Assembly (NCBI RefSeq): GCF_001544755.2
Contig: NZ_FCOF02000042.1
Coordinates: 1 to 58,505, forward strand
Source: Caballeronia catudaia
GTDB taxonomy: Bacteria; Pseudomonadota; Gammaproteobacteria; Burkholderiales; Burkholderiaceae
Direction of reading: 5' to 3'
DNA length: 58,505 nt
Shown here: in pieces, positions 1-6,710 of the stretch
Numbering within the stretch: the first letter of the stretch is position 1
How the letters are laid out: each line of letters begins with the position of its first letter
Translations under genes and position numbers: made by a program
Notes under the pieces: generated by a model
What the model was told of the DNA's origin: nothing
The model's input: the letters and a program-made list of their open reading frames with translations, nothing else
Databases searched by the model: none

Positions 1-336
1 ATCACCGTGTGGCTGGTCGGTCATCCGCCGCTGGCCAGCATGCTCGAACGCACACCTTACGCCGCGCTCTACAGCCGCGTCCAGGCGCGCGTGCAATTGC
101 AGCCTGTGATCGAGCGCGAACGCTTTGCACAACTCATCACACACGCGCTTAAGGCCGCCGGCTGTACCCATACGCTGCTGTCCGATTCCGGGCTCGAACT
201 GCTGCGTCAGGCCTCGCGCGGACTACCCCGGCAGGCCGGGCGCATCTTGCGTATTGCCATGCAGCTCGCAGTCCCCCGCGGACTCAACCATCTCCCCGAC
301 GAGCTGTTGCAGCAGGCCATCGAGGAAATGCGTTAA
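1..336 (+). CDS. Transposition-type AAA ATPase, C-terminal part (partial)
   Basis: The reading frame is open from the first base, so this is the 3' part of a longer gene cut by the window edge. About 111 residues remain, beginning with ITVWLVGHPPL, which fits the sensor-1 strand and following loop of ExeA/TniB/IstB-like AAA+ ATPases (GQPEL-like). The helical remainder ends in a TAA stop. Such ATPases act with a DDE transposase in target selection. No transposase is inside the window, so the partner is inferred. An identical copy lies at 58170-58505 on the minus strand. Confidence 0.6.
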   Translation: MTVWLVGHPPLASMLERTPYAALYSRVQARVQLQPVIERERFAQLITHALKAAGCTHTLLSDSGLELLRQASRGLPRQAGRILRIAMQLAVPRGLNHLPDELLQQAIEEMR

Positions 337-378
337 ACGCGATCTCTAATCCGTCATTCTTCAATCGCGAGATACACC

Positions 379-570
379 ATGTTCATCTTTACCCGAAACA
401 CGACGCCCTGCCGTCCCGAGCTCACCGATGAAGCGGCCTACCTCATCCGGCTCATGCTCGCCGACCTCTACCACTGGTTCGACTGGGAATACGGCAAGCA
501 GGCACGCCGCTATCGTCCGCCCGACGGCGTTCCGCCGCTCGACGAGGATCCACTGGACGATCCGTTCTGA
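379..570 (+). CDS. Small conserved protein of the repeated element
   Basis: A 63-residue protein lies 42 bases after the ATPase gene in the same orientation. It is rich in aromatic and acidic residues, with a WFDWEYGKQARRY segment in the middle and a DEDPLDDPF tail. It has no signal peptide or membrane segment and I do not recognise the family. A GC-rich hairpin follows the stop directly. The gene is duplicated at 57936-58127 on the minus strand. Its position next to a transposition ATPase suggests an accessory protein of the element. Confidence 0.55.
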   Translation: MFIFTRNTTPCRPELTDEAAYLIRLMLADLYHWFDWEYGKQARRYRPPDGVPPLDEDPLDDPF

Positions 571-575
571 CCTTC

Positions 576-602
576 GGCCCCGGCGTTCATCGCGCCGGGG
601 CC
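576..602 (+). terminator. GC-rich hairpin after the element genes
   Basis: A 10-base-pair perfect stem (GGCCCCGGCG with CGCCGGGGCC) follows the stop at 570 by five bases. Only a short T stretch follows, so it is a weak intrinsic terminator candidate. The mirror copy is at 57904-57930. Confidence 0.55.
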
Positions 603-766
603 GTTTCACATGGGCGGCCGTATGCGCGACACTTCCCCGTCTGGCTGCCCGTTCCGTCGCGCACTGCTCAAGACACCATTCTTCCCGTCTGGCGCGCGAC
701 GAACTTCATCGTCTCACCTCGAATAGCACGCGACGCCGAACCTATTCCAGCGCGCGCCATAACACC

Positions 767-1049
767 ATTCGACGCGACCGAGATCGGAATGCACGAGAAT
801 CCTCGGACCAGTGTGGCCAATCGCATCGAGGTGACGCGCCACGGCCAGCGCACAAGCGACGCTGTCTTTGCCTCCACTCACCCCAATCGCGACGACCGCA
901 TCTGCTGCCAGCAGCGCGGCGATCTCGGGCGTGACGGCGAAATCTCGCGCGGGAGCACCGATGTGTTGATGATTGATGCGCGGCGCGCGCAACGAGGACA
1001 GGTCGATGGCTTGGAGCATGGCGAAGAGGAATCGAAGAGGATGATTCAT
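767..1049 (-). pseudogene. PAPS-reductase-family PP-loop protein, truncated by the repeated element
   Basis: About 95 N-terminal residues remain of a phosphoadenosine phosphosulfate reductase-family ATP-binding protein. The PP-loop SGGKDS is clear and is followed by a VHSDLGRVEW strand typical of this superfamily. At base 766 the frame enters the 766 bp repeat and soon ends, so the rest of the gene has been lost or displaced by the element. An alternative start at 1019 (MLQAIDL) is possible. In mobile elements these proteins often belong to DNA or RNA sulfur modification, but the fragment does not show which. Confidence 0.7.
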
Positions 1050-1276
1050 CTTCGCAGTTGCAGCGCGAAGTCAAGGCGGCGAAGGCAGGCAGGTAAGCGC
1101 GAGCACAGACAAAAAAGAAAGACCCCTGTGGATCGCTCCGAAGGGTTTTGGTACCACACCTAACTCACTCCGACGAATCATTTCGAATTACCCGATGGGC
1201 GCAAAGGACCAATGAGAGCGAGTTTGCCCTCGCTTTTCGGCAGTTGGGATGAGCCGCCGATCATTAGAATAAAATC

Positions 1277-1353
1277 TTGCTTAAGTTCGTCACGGCCCTC
1301 GGATACAAAACGAACTTTAAGCGCCGCTTCCGCAAGGATCCGGCGCTTTTTTT
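1277..1353 (+). terminator. Long inverted repeat plus intrinsic terminator
   Basis: A 12-base stem (GCTTAAGTTCGT with its near-complement ending at 1322) overlaps a second hairpin. That hairpin pairs GCGCCG at 1321-1326 with CGGCGC at 1341-1346 and is followed by seven to eight T residues. Because the first stem's 3' arm overlaps the second hairpin's start, the two folds may compete, as in an attenuator. The rest of 1050-1480 shows no convincing gene. Confidence 0.6.
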
Positions 1354-1480
1354 GCTGTTGCGGAGCCTGATCGCGTCATTGCCGCTCGACCGAAGACGAT
1401 GAATGAGAAGAGGCATAGCGAAATCGCGAGCTTTCCTTCATTCGGCGCCACGCTGGATCAGTAGACTAACGTCATTCCCC

Positions 1481-1500
1481 GCGCTTCTTGCGCATCGACC
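1481..1500 (+). promoter_or_regulatory. Leader element GCGC-hairpin + ATCGACC (copy 1 of 4)
   Basis: A small hairpin (GCGC, loop TTCTT, GCGC) runs directly into ATCGACC. The same design occurs at 6601-6620, 27840-27859 and 32425-32442, each upstream of the first gene of a new group. Function is unknown; position suggests part of a transcribed leader. Confidence 0.5.
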
Positions 1501-1505
1501 TACCC

Positions 1506-1643
1506 CTCCAGCGTGCTGGAGGTCCATTCTTCTCTCCAGCCGTTTTTGACGGCTATCTTCTGGCGACCACCTGTTGGTCGCCTTTTTTCGTCCCGTTGGG
1601 AGCCAATCCCAATGGGAGACGGCTCCCTTTTTTTCTAGGAGCT
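1506..1643 (+). promoter_or_regulatory. Tandem hairpins and T runs ahead of the 81-aa gene
   Basis: Four hairpins follow each other. They are an 8 bp stem at 1506-1523, AGCCGT/ACGGCT near 1537-1554, GGCGACC/GGTCGCC followed by six T, and GGGAGCC (1598-1604) with GGCTCCC (1621-1627) followed by seven T. The GGCTCC arm can also pair with GGAGCT at 1638-1643, which contains the ribosome binding site. The last arm can therefore form either a terminator or a site-hiding hairpin. This looks like tandem attenuation. Confidence 0.6.
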
Positions 1644-1647
1644 GTCT

Positions 1648-1893
1648 ATGTCTCGCAATCTCGCACCTATCGTCAAAGTTTCCAGCAACAGCGGTTTCAT
1701 GGCGAATCAGCGTGTGATCGTTACGGACGTCGAGGCTAGTCCGCCGCAACGCTACACCGGTCGAATCAATTCGGTGTGGAGCGACGGTACGGCGGTCGTG
1801 ACCTGGGACTATCCGCTCAATCATCAAGCCGAGCGGCATCTCGTGAGCAGCGGTCACGTCAGACTGCATCACCTTAACCGCACCACCTCGTAG
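1648..1893 (+). CDS. Small hypothetical protein (81 aa)
   Basis: An 81-residue soluble protein, MSRNLAPIVKVSSNSGFMAN onward, with alternating beta-like stretches (RVIVTDVEAS, GTAVVTWDYP) and a basic, histidine-containing end. The ATG follows AGGAGCTGTCT with normal ribosome binding site spacing, and the site can be hidden by the preceding hairpin. I recognise no family. It is the first gene of a same-strand series of small proteins (1.6-4.3 kb). Confidence 0.6.
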   Translation: MSRNLAPIVKVSSNSGFMANQRVIVTDVEASPPQRYTGRINSVWSDGTAVVTWDYPLNHQAERHLVSSGHVRLHHLNRTTS

Positions 1894-1959
1894 GTCCCCT
1901 TAGATGACGCGTCCAGTGCAGTTTGCTGGACGCCGGTTCGTTGTTTCCGATGCTTGGAG

Positions 1960-2000
1960 CTTCCCTTCACGGGCGGCTCCCTCCCTGATTCAGGAGTCGC
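1960..2000 (+). promoter_or_regulatory. Hairpin covering the ribosome binding site of the 44-aa gene
   Basis: GCTCC near 1976-1980 can pair (one G-T pair) with GGAGT at 1993-1997, the ribosome binding site of the ATG at 2003. This is the weakest of the leader hairpins. Confidence 0.35.
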
Positions 2001-2002
2001 TC

Positions 2003-2137
2003 ATGTTCCCGATACTCAAACATGCTTTCAGCAGTCTCGCCTGGTACGCCAAACAGGACGCTGAAGCTTGGAAGATGCTGTCGTTTCTCGTCGGCGTGGT
2101 GTTCCTCTCGGCTGCGATCGCCTCGCTTACGCACTGA
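2003..2137 (+). CDS. Single-pass membrane peptide (44 aa)
   Basis: A 44-residue peptide starting MFPILKHAFSSLAWYAKQ and ending in one hydrophobic helix (MLSFLVGVVFLSAAIASL). The start is supported by CAGGAG six bases upstream. No family is recognised. Its place between small genes with the same leader design suggests a genuine small membrane protein rather than a chance frame. Confidence 0.55.
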   Translation: MFPILKHAFSSLAWYAKQDAEAWKMLSFLVGVVFLSAAIASLTH

Positions 2138-2241
2138 CGCGCGCCGCTTCGCATTTCTCGTTGTTCGTTCTCTTTCTTCCCTATGGGGCAAACCAGCCCC
2201 TCGGGGACGGATGGCCCCGCTTTCATTTGTTGAGGCAATCC

Positions 2242-2703
2242 ATGTTCAAATTTCTCTTCGCCGTCGTCCTCCTTTCGGCTCTGACCGGCTGCGCCACTGC
2301 TGATTTCGGTTCGCCGAACACGTATCAGCGCTATGACGTGCAGCACATCGGTCAGTACGAGCAGGCAACCATCCTGCGCGTTCGTCCGATCACGATCGAG
2401 AACCCGTCCGATACATCGGGCATCACTTCGATCGTGAGCGCGGCAGCGGGCGCGTTTCTCGGCTCGCAGGTCATCGGTAATGGTCGCGGCCGATATATCG
2501 CCGGCGCGCTGTCCGGCTCGGCCTCCGGGCTGATCGCGCAGCGTGTCAGTTCGGTGATGTCGAGGCACAGCGGTGTCGAAGTCTTCCTTCGCCGCGCTAA
2601 CGGGCAAACCGTGGTCGTGACGCAGGTCGACGATCAGCAGTACGCGCCGGGTCAGCAAGTCTTTCTCGTCTCCAGCGGGTCCGGCTACCGGATCACCCAC
2701 TGA
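2242..2703 (+). CDS. SlyB-like glycine-zipper outer-membrane lipoprotein
   Basis: A 153-residue lipoprotein. The N-terminus has a signal peptide with lipobox LTGC (Cys at about 17), so it should be lipidated and sorted to the envelope. The middle carries a glycine-zipper segment of small residues (AAAGAFLGSQVIGNG and ALSGSASG), as in the SlyB/PcP family. The C-terminal part is a small beta-rich domain ending YRITH. The ATG at 2242 follows TGAGGCAATC, a ribosome binding site context shared with the genes at 2805 and 4442. SlyB-type proteins help keep the outer membrane intact under stress; a plasmid role is inferred. Confidence 0.75.
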   Translation: MFKFLFAVVLLSALTGCATADFGSPNTYQRYDVQHIGQYEQATILRVRPITIENPSDTSGITSIVSAAAGAFLGSQVIGNGRGRYIAGALSGSASGLIAQRVSSVMSRHSGVEVFLRRANGQTVVVTQVDDQQYAPGQQVFLVSSGSGYRITH

Positions 2704-2727
2704 TCTCTTCGTCCAACATCCTTCAGT

Positions 2728-2800
2728 GCGCGGTGTGAACCGCGCAAATCCCTTGCGGGGCAGGCTCCCCGCAAGGGACCTGCCTCGTCTTATCCGAGGC
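2728..2800 (+). promoter_or_regulatory. Three-hairpin leader of the 132-aa gene
   Basis: The hairpins are GCGCGGT/ACCGCGC (2728-2745), an 11 bp perfect stem CCCTTGCGGGG/CCCCGCAAGGG (2750-2777) and GCCTCG/CGAGGC (2782-2800). The last covers the GAGG ribosome binding site of the ATG at 2805. This is one of the clearest members of the recurring leader family. Confidence 0.65.
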
Positions 2801-2804
2801 AATC

Positions 2805-3203
2805 ATGAAACTTCCCCGAGTGTTTTACGCGGACCGCTGTAGCGCCAATTCAGGCGCGAAGGCGGCCCTTGAGCGTCATGCAACGCGCGTTCTTCGACGT
2901 GTCGCGCATGACTTGCGGCTCGCCGGCAGTTCGCACGAAATCGTCAACGATTCACGCCGTGGAAGTTCTGCGGTTCGGGTGTCGCTTCGTACCGAAACGC
3001 TTTTTGTCGATGTGGTCGAGCGGCGCTGTGGCTCGGGCGTCGCGCTGTGTTTTAGAACTCGGCGTGGCCGTTCCGACCTCACCGGTGGCGGAGAGAACCA
3101 CGTCTCCCTGCTGCAGCTTGAAACCAGAGGCGGCTATCAGGCAATGCTTGATGGGCTGCGTCTCGCTGGCGGAATCGACTTGAAGTGCGGAGGTCGTCGA
3201 TGA
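2805..3203 (+). CDS. Hypothetical basic protein (132 aa)
   Basis: A 132-residue arginine-rich protein with no signal peptide or membrane segment. Residues 20-60 could form basic helices (ALERHATRVLRRVAHDLRLA). The ATG follows GAGGCAATC, and the stop overlaps the next start as ATGA, so the two genes are translationally coupled. I recognise no family. Confidence 0.55.
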   Translation: MKLPRVFYADRCSANSGAKAALERHATRVLRRVAHDLRLAGSSHEIVNDSRRGSSAVRVSLRTETLFVDVVERRCGSGVALCFRTRRGRSDLTGGGENHVSLLQLETRGGYQAMLDGLRLAGGIDLKCGGRR

Positions 3204-3664
3204 AACTGGCGAAGGTGAGAATCGAGTACAGCTCCGGCACGACGATCATCGACCGAGTCACCCTCGATCCAGCGACTGGGCAAGTTCATCTGGCGCCGCG
3301 CATGCACGGGCTGTTGAGCAAGATGGAGGAGTCCGAATGCTCGCCGGCGTTCAGCCTGGAGTACAAGGGTTACGTCTTGCCTGTGTCTCTCAAGACTGAT
3401 GGCGCCTACGTGGTCTCGGTGCCGCCCGATTTAAGGCCGGGGCTGCGAAATAGGCTTTATGCGATCGCTAATCCGTCGAAGGATCAGCGGCAGCAGAACG
3501 GCCGGTACCTTCACACGCTATCGGCAGCATCGATCGGCGGTGCGGTGGGTTACGCGCACTCCTCGTCCTCATGGGATTGGGCGACTGCCGTTGGGACTGC
3601 TGCTCTCGTCGGTCTTGGAGTAATATTGTGGTATGCAGGATTCTTACATATGAAAGGAGAATGA
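3200..3664 (+). CDS. Hypothetical protein with C-terminal membrane helix (154 aa)
   Basis: A 154-residue protein that starts inside the stop of the previous gene (ATGA), with GGAGG seven bases upstream. The first 100 residues look soluble and beta-rich (MKLAKVRIEYSSGTTI). Residues about 110-150 hold a glycine/alanine segment and one hydrophobic helix (AVGTAALVGLGVILWYAGF). The topology suggests a cytoplasmic domain anchored at the C-terminus. The family is unknown. Confidence 0.6.
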   Translation: MKLAKVRIEYSSGTTIIDRVTLDPATGQVHLAPRMHGLLSKMEESECSPAFSLEYKGYVLPVSLKTDGAYVVSVPPDLRPGLRNRLYAIANPSKDQRQQNGRYLHTLSAASIGGAVGYAHSSSSWDWATAVGTAALVGLGVILWYAGFLHMKGE

Positions 3665-3665
3665 C

Positions 3666-3776
3666 GTGGGCGCAACGATTTTCACGCTGGTGCTCGGGCT
3701 CTCCATCGCTGCCTTCTTCATGTGGACAAACCATAACGGACAGAAGCGCGATCGCGAACGCGATTGGGGCAATTGA
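3666..3776 (+). CDS. Membrane micropeptide (36 aa, GTG start)
   Basis: A 36-residue peptide with one hydrophobic helix (TIFTLVLGLSIAAFFMW) and a strongly charged tail (KRDRERDWGN). The GTG start has AAGGAG five bases upstream, and the gene begins two bases after the preceding stop. A strong terminator follows. It looks like the last member of the 2.8-3.8 kb operon; function unknown. Confidence 0.55.
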   Translation: MGATIFTLVLGLSIAAFFMWTNHNGQKRDRERDWGN

Positions 3777-3811
3777 TTCAACGCAGCGCAAGCTGAGTCA
3801 CAACACGTAAG

Positions 3812-3839
3812 CCGCACCCTCCGGGGTGCGGTTTTTTTT
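3812..3839 (+). terminator. Intrinsic terminator
   Basis: The stem CCGCACC (3812-3818) with GGTGCGG (3825-3831) is followed by eight T residues. It closes the 2.8-3.8 kb gene group. Confidence 0.8.
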
Positions 3840-3893
3840 CGTCCATCGTTTTCGCGCGCCTACGGGCGCGTTTTGCATTTCAGGAGCCCCACG

Positions 3894-4340
3894 ATGCCTC
3901 AACCGATCACCGCTGCACTGCCGATGGGCGTCAGCGCCACCGGCGCGGTCGATGTCAAAGCGGTCGCACGACTGGACACCGAAGGCAAAACGGTGAGTCA
4001 GGTTTTCTCAGACCTGAGCCGTGCCTTGTACAAAACGGAGCTCGAGCCGGAGTGGCTGTGCCCGGCCAACATGCTCGACGACGCCAATGAAGCCGTTTAC
4101 GGCGCTCGTCACAGCAGATTGTGGCCGGAATCGTTCGCGTACGACCGGATCTCCGTGTCCGTCTGCACGGGCAATTCGGAAGGGTGGATCATCCACGTCG
4201 ACTGGATTAGCCGCCGACCGCCCGTTGACGCGATTGAGCGGACCTACGCAGTTATGCCGTTGCTGCGCGCGAAGGTCTTCTCGAGCGACCACGCGTGGAC
4301 GCTCGCGCGCGTGATTGCGCGATTGCTCGACGCCGCGTAA
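3894..4340 (+). CDS. Hypothetical protein (148 aa)
   Basis: A 148-residue soluble protein. The chosen ATG at 3894 has CAGGAGCC about seven bases upstream; an earlier in-frame ATG at 3873 lies in the hairpin leader and lacks a site. The leader contains GCGCGCC/GGGCGCG followed by TTTT. The protein has an acidic, helical centre and an arginine-rich C-terminus (ARVIARLLDAA). No family is recognised. Confidence 0.6.
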   Translation: MPQPITAALPMGVSATGAVDVKAVARLDTEGKTVSQVFSDLSRALYKTELEPEWLCPANMLDDANEAVYGARHSRLWPESFAYDRISVSVCTGNSEGWIIHVDWISRRPPVDAIERTYAVMPLLRAKVFSSDHAWTLARVIARLLDAA

Positions 4341-4381
4341 CGCCGTTCTCTCTTTCCTCGCGCCGGTAGGCGCCACCCACC

Positions 4382-4437
4382 CTTGCCGGGCATCGACCCG
4401 ACGGGGATCGATCGCCCGGCTTTTCATTGAGGCAATC
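4382..4437 (+). promoter_or_regulatory. Hairpin leader of the 507-aa gene
   Basis: GCCGGGC and GCCCGGC form a 7 bp stem enclosing a second palindrome (ATCGACCCGACGGGGATCGAT-like) and are followed by TTTTCATTGAGGC. The CCC-GGG-CCC-GGG order matches the recurring leader. Confidence 0.6.
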
Positions 4438-4441
4438 GATC

Positions 4442-5965
4442 ATGTATCAGCTTTCCTTCGCAGGATTTTCCCAGTCCTTCCGCACGATGCTCGAAGTGTT
4501 GAGCTTCTTCCGGAGCAACACGCTTACCGCCGGCCTCGATGCGGCCGACATATCGCTCGCTTTCTTCGGCCATCCCGTTCCGGTCGCTCGTTTCAACGGC
4601 ACATTGACCGTGCGCAGACCGGGCACTGCGACCAGCGTCTTCCTGTCGCTGATCGACGAAATCGATGGGGCGTACTTCAGACCCGCCTTCGCCGCATTGG
4701 AGCCGTGGCAAATCCGCCGCGAACACTGGCAGCTGCTTTATCTCGCCTTTGATTTGGCTCGGGAGCCGCTGTATCTGTTTTCATCTGATCAGCTGGCGCA
4801 AGCCAACGAGGAGGCGGGTAAGTATCGTCGTCGCGGGCTGGATCTTTTCGAGCACCTGCAGCTTGAATCCGAACGCCGTTTCGGATTTCGCTACGCGGGT
4901 CCGGTCGTCGAGGACGGAGGCGGTCAGCGCAACGGTCGGCATGAAGTCCATGTCGCCTATGCGCTCGCCGCAGGAAAGCCGGTTCCGCAGGCGGTCATCG
5001 ATGACTACACCTCGTTGTCGAAGTTCGACTCAGACCTGCAATGGGCAAAGCCGCTGCTTGTTGTACCTGAACTGCGTGGTGCGCTGCCGCTTCCCAAGCT
5101 CGCGGCGCTCGCGTCTGTGATGCGTCATTCGAAGCAGGCGATCACCTCACAGAACGCCGCGTTGCTGGTCATGCTCATGGGTCCGGCCCGAAACGAGCCG
5201 ACCACGGTGGAGATCGACGATCTGTTGCACGCAAAGGGCGTGCTTGATCCGCACCCGTTGCCGGAGGCGTATCTAAAGCCGGTCGACGTCGGACAGCCGT
5301 CATGCAAGTTCGCGGAAGTGCTCAGGCGGACATTGGCTGATCAAGCGCGTGACAAGCGGTTGAGCGAGCTCGAGCAGGCGCGGGCAACGGGCACGAAGAG
5401 CAAGCGCGATCTCGAACTGGGCAAGCAATTGGCAATTCTCGATCACGGCAGGTCCACGCACACGTTCGGCAACGATCTCGCGAAAGCGATTCAGGAAGGC
5501 GACATGTCGTATCTGCTGAGTGTGCTTGATCGACCTGACGACGCGAACCGCGGGACGAAACTGGCTGTGCGGGAAGTGTTCGGAATGAAGCTCATCGGCG
5601 TTCGCGCCGCGGCGCGGCGTCGGGCGATCTTCGAGTTGGCTGGCATGGATTCGGCGCAGCAGGCGGAGTGGGAGGCGCTGTCCGTGTCGCAGCGCGAGGC
5701 GCGGCGCGTTGCGCGTGAAGTTGCACGTGCCCGCGAGATGGCGCTGATGTCGCGTGTTCGTACAGAGGAGGGTGCTGTCTTGACCGCAGCCGATTGGGTC
5801 GATCGCACGATCGCTGAAGGCTTTTCGCAGATCGTGAGCGTCCGCCAGGGCGCAAGCGTGCGGTACGCGCTCGCCGACCCTGTGCGTCGCCTGCAGGTAT
5901 CGCTTCGTGCGACTGACGGCACGCTAGCCTATGCGCGAGCGTCGCTCGAGCAGCGCGCAAGCTGA
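4442..5965 (+). CDS. Large hypothetical protein (507 aa)
   Basis: A 507-residue soluble protein with no signal peptide, membrane segment or nucleotide-binding motif that I can see. Residues about 1-130 look mixed alpha/beta, and 180-290 helical. Residues 290-460 are highly charged and coiled-coil-like, with several short Arg/Lys/Glu/Ala repeats (SQREARRVAREVARAREMAL). A compact C-terminal domain follows. The ATG at 4442 follows GAGGCAATCGATC. It stands alone between two hairpin leaders, so it is probably its own transcription unit. I recognise no family. Confidence 0.65.
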   Translation: MYQLSFAGFSQSFRTMLEVLSFFRSNTLTAGLDAADISLAFFGHPVPVARFNGTLTVRRPGTATSVFLSLIDEIDGAYFRPAFAALEPWQIRREHWQLLYLAFDLAREPLYLFSSDQLAQANEEAGKYRRRGLDLFEHLQLESERRFGFRYAGPVVEDGGGQRNGRHEVHVAYALAAGKPVPQAVIDDYTSLSKFDSDLQWAKPLLVVPELRGALPLPKLAALASVMRHSKQAITSQNAALLVMLMGPARNEPTTVEIDDLLHAKGVLDPHPLPEAYLKPVDVGQPSCKFAEVLRRTLADQARDKRLSELEQARATGTKSKRDLELGKQLAILDHGRSTHTFGNDLAKAIQEGDMSYLLSVLDRPDDANRGTKLAVREVFGMKLIGVRAAARRRAIFELAGMDSAQQAEWEALSVSQREARRVAREVARAREMALMSRVRTEEGAVLTAADWVDRTIAEGFSQIVSVRQGASVRYALADPVRRLQVSLRATDGTLAYARASLEQRAS

Positions 5966-6012
5966 GGCGCCTTCCGGCAACCTCTGTCGTGATGGCGCCA
6001 TCCGGCGCAATC

Positions 6013-6044
6013 AGCCCTTGTCGGAGCTTGATCCGACAGGGGCT
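6013..6044 (+). promoter_or_regulatory. 13 bp leader hairpin ahead of the 117-aa gene
   Basis: AGCCCTTGTCGGA (6013-6025) pairs with TCCGACAGGGGCT (6032-6044), with a single G-T pair and a six-base loop. It is a recurring-leader member, though here the hairpin lies about 60 bases before the ATG. Confidence 0.55.
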
Positions 6045-6105
6045 GGTCAGTAGGTTCATCTCATCAACCTCCGCACAACGTGGACAAATCCACCGAAGGT
6101 AAATC

Positions 6106-6459
6106 ATGAAACAACCGGAAATGCCGCCGCAAGAGGACGACGCGGCTGTCGTGCTCAGGTCGCGTAAGCGGCTACAAAGAATCGCCGATGACAAACGTGT
6201 GAGCGAGGCGGTCTACGACTGGCTCAAGATGTGCAATCTGGACGTGCATAAAGATGGCTCGGAAGCGCTGGTCGGCGTCCTGTCGGCCATCGTCAGCCGT
6301 GCCCGCTCGGGGCTGGATCAACCGACCGACGCAGAAGTGCGGGCCGATATCGAGGCCAGCGTTCGATTTGCGTTCGAGCACAACGCATGCCCCAGGACGA
6401 CGCGTATCTTGCGTGTCGTCGATTTGGAGACGCTTCCTCTCGGACACGGCAGGAGCTAA
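6106..6459 (+). CDS. Hypothetical protein (117 aa)
   Basis: A 117-residue soluble, helical protein with an acidic N-terminus and charged helices (SRKRLQRIADDKRVSEAVYD). It starts at ATG 6106 after AGGTAAATC and ends just before a terminator. Family and function are unknown. Confidence 0.55.
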   Translation: MKQPEMPPQEDDAAVVLRSRKRLQRIADDKRVSEAVYDWLKMCNLDVHKDGSEALVGVLSAIVSRARSGLDQPTDAEVRADIEASVRFAFEHNACPRTTRILRVVDLETLPLGHGRS

Positions 6460-6476
6460 TCAGACAATCTTTAACC

Positions 6477-6503
6477 AACCCGGCATCCGTTCCGGGTTTT
6501 TTT
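6477..6503 (+). terminator. Intrinsic terminator
   Basis: AACCCGG pairs with CCGGGTT across an eight-base loop and is followed by seven T residues. It closes the 117-aa gene. Confidence 0.8.
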
Positions 6504-6600
6504 CGCCATCAAGACGGGCGCGGTCGGATAAGGCACCCCAAAAAAGCGATCATTTCGCCGTTGCCAGCGCGGCCAGCTCCCTACACTGCTCTCATCACCC

Positions 6601-6707
6601 GCGTCTTTGACGCATCGACCTTGCCGGCACCAGCCGGCATTTCGCTTATCGCCCCACAGGGACCACGTCCCTACGGGCGTAGTCTTGATGGGGCTTCCCT
6701 GGAAGCC
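6601..6707 (+). promoter_or_regulatory. Structured leader of the MoxR gene (element copy 2 of 4)
   Basis: The leader starts with hairpin GCGTC-TTT-GACGC followed by ATCGACC. TGCCGGC/GCCGGCA comes next, then a nested hairpin CGCCC..AGGGAC-CAC-GTCCCT..GGGCG. Finally GGCTTC-CCTG-GAAGCC lies directly against the ATG at 6711 and covers the ribosome binding site. Confidence 0.6.
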
Positions 6708-6710
6708 ATC

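Larger units (their letters stand above)
1..766. repeat. Left copy of a 766 bp inverted repeat (mobile element end)
   Basis: These 766 bases recur in inverted orientation at 57740-58505; identity was judged by reading and the shared genes translate identically. The match stops at 766, where the left side continues into a truncated PP-loop gene and the right side into an unrelated gene. The repeat carries the tail of an AAA ATPase, a small conserved gene and a strong hairpin, so it reads as one end of a transposon-like element present twice. Both window ends fall at exactly the same base of the repeat, which is typical of a contig ending inside a repeat. The element's outer part is missing, so its family is inferred only. 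Confidence 0.9.

Noticed and set aside
1..766. Terminal inverted repeats as telomeres of a linear plasmid
   Set aside because: The ends cut an ATPase gene in mid-frame and show no telomere-type palindromes, so a contig break in a repeated mobile element is more likely.
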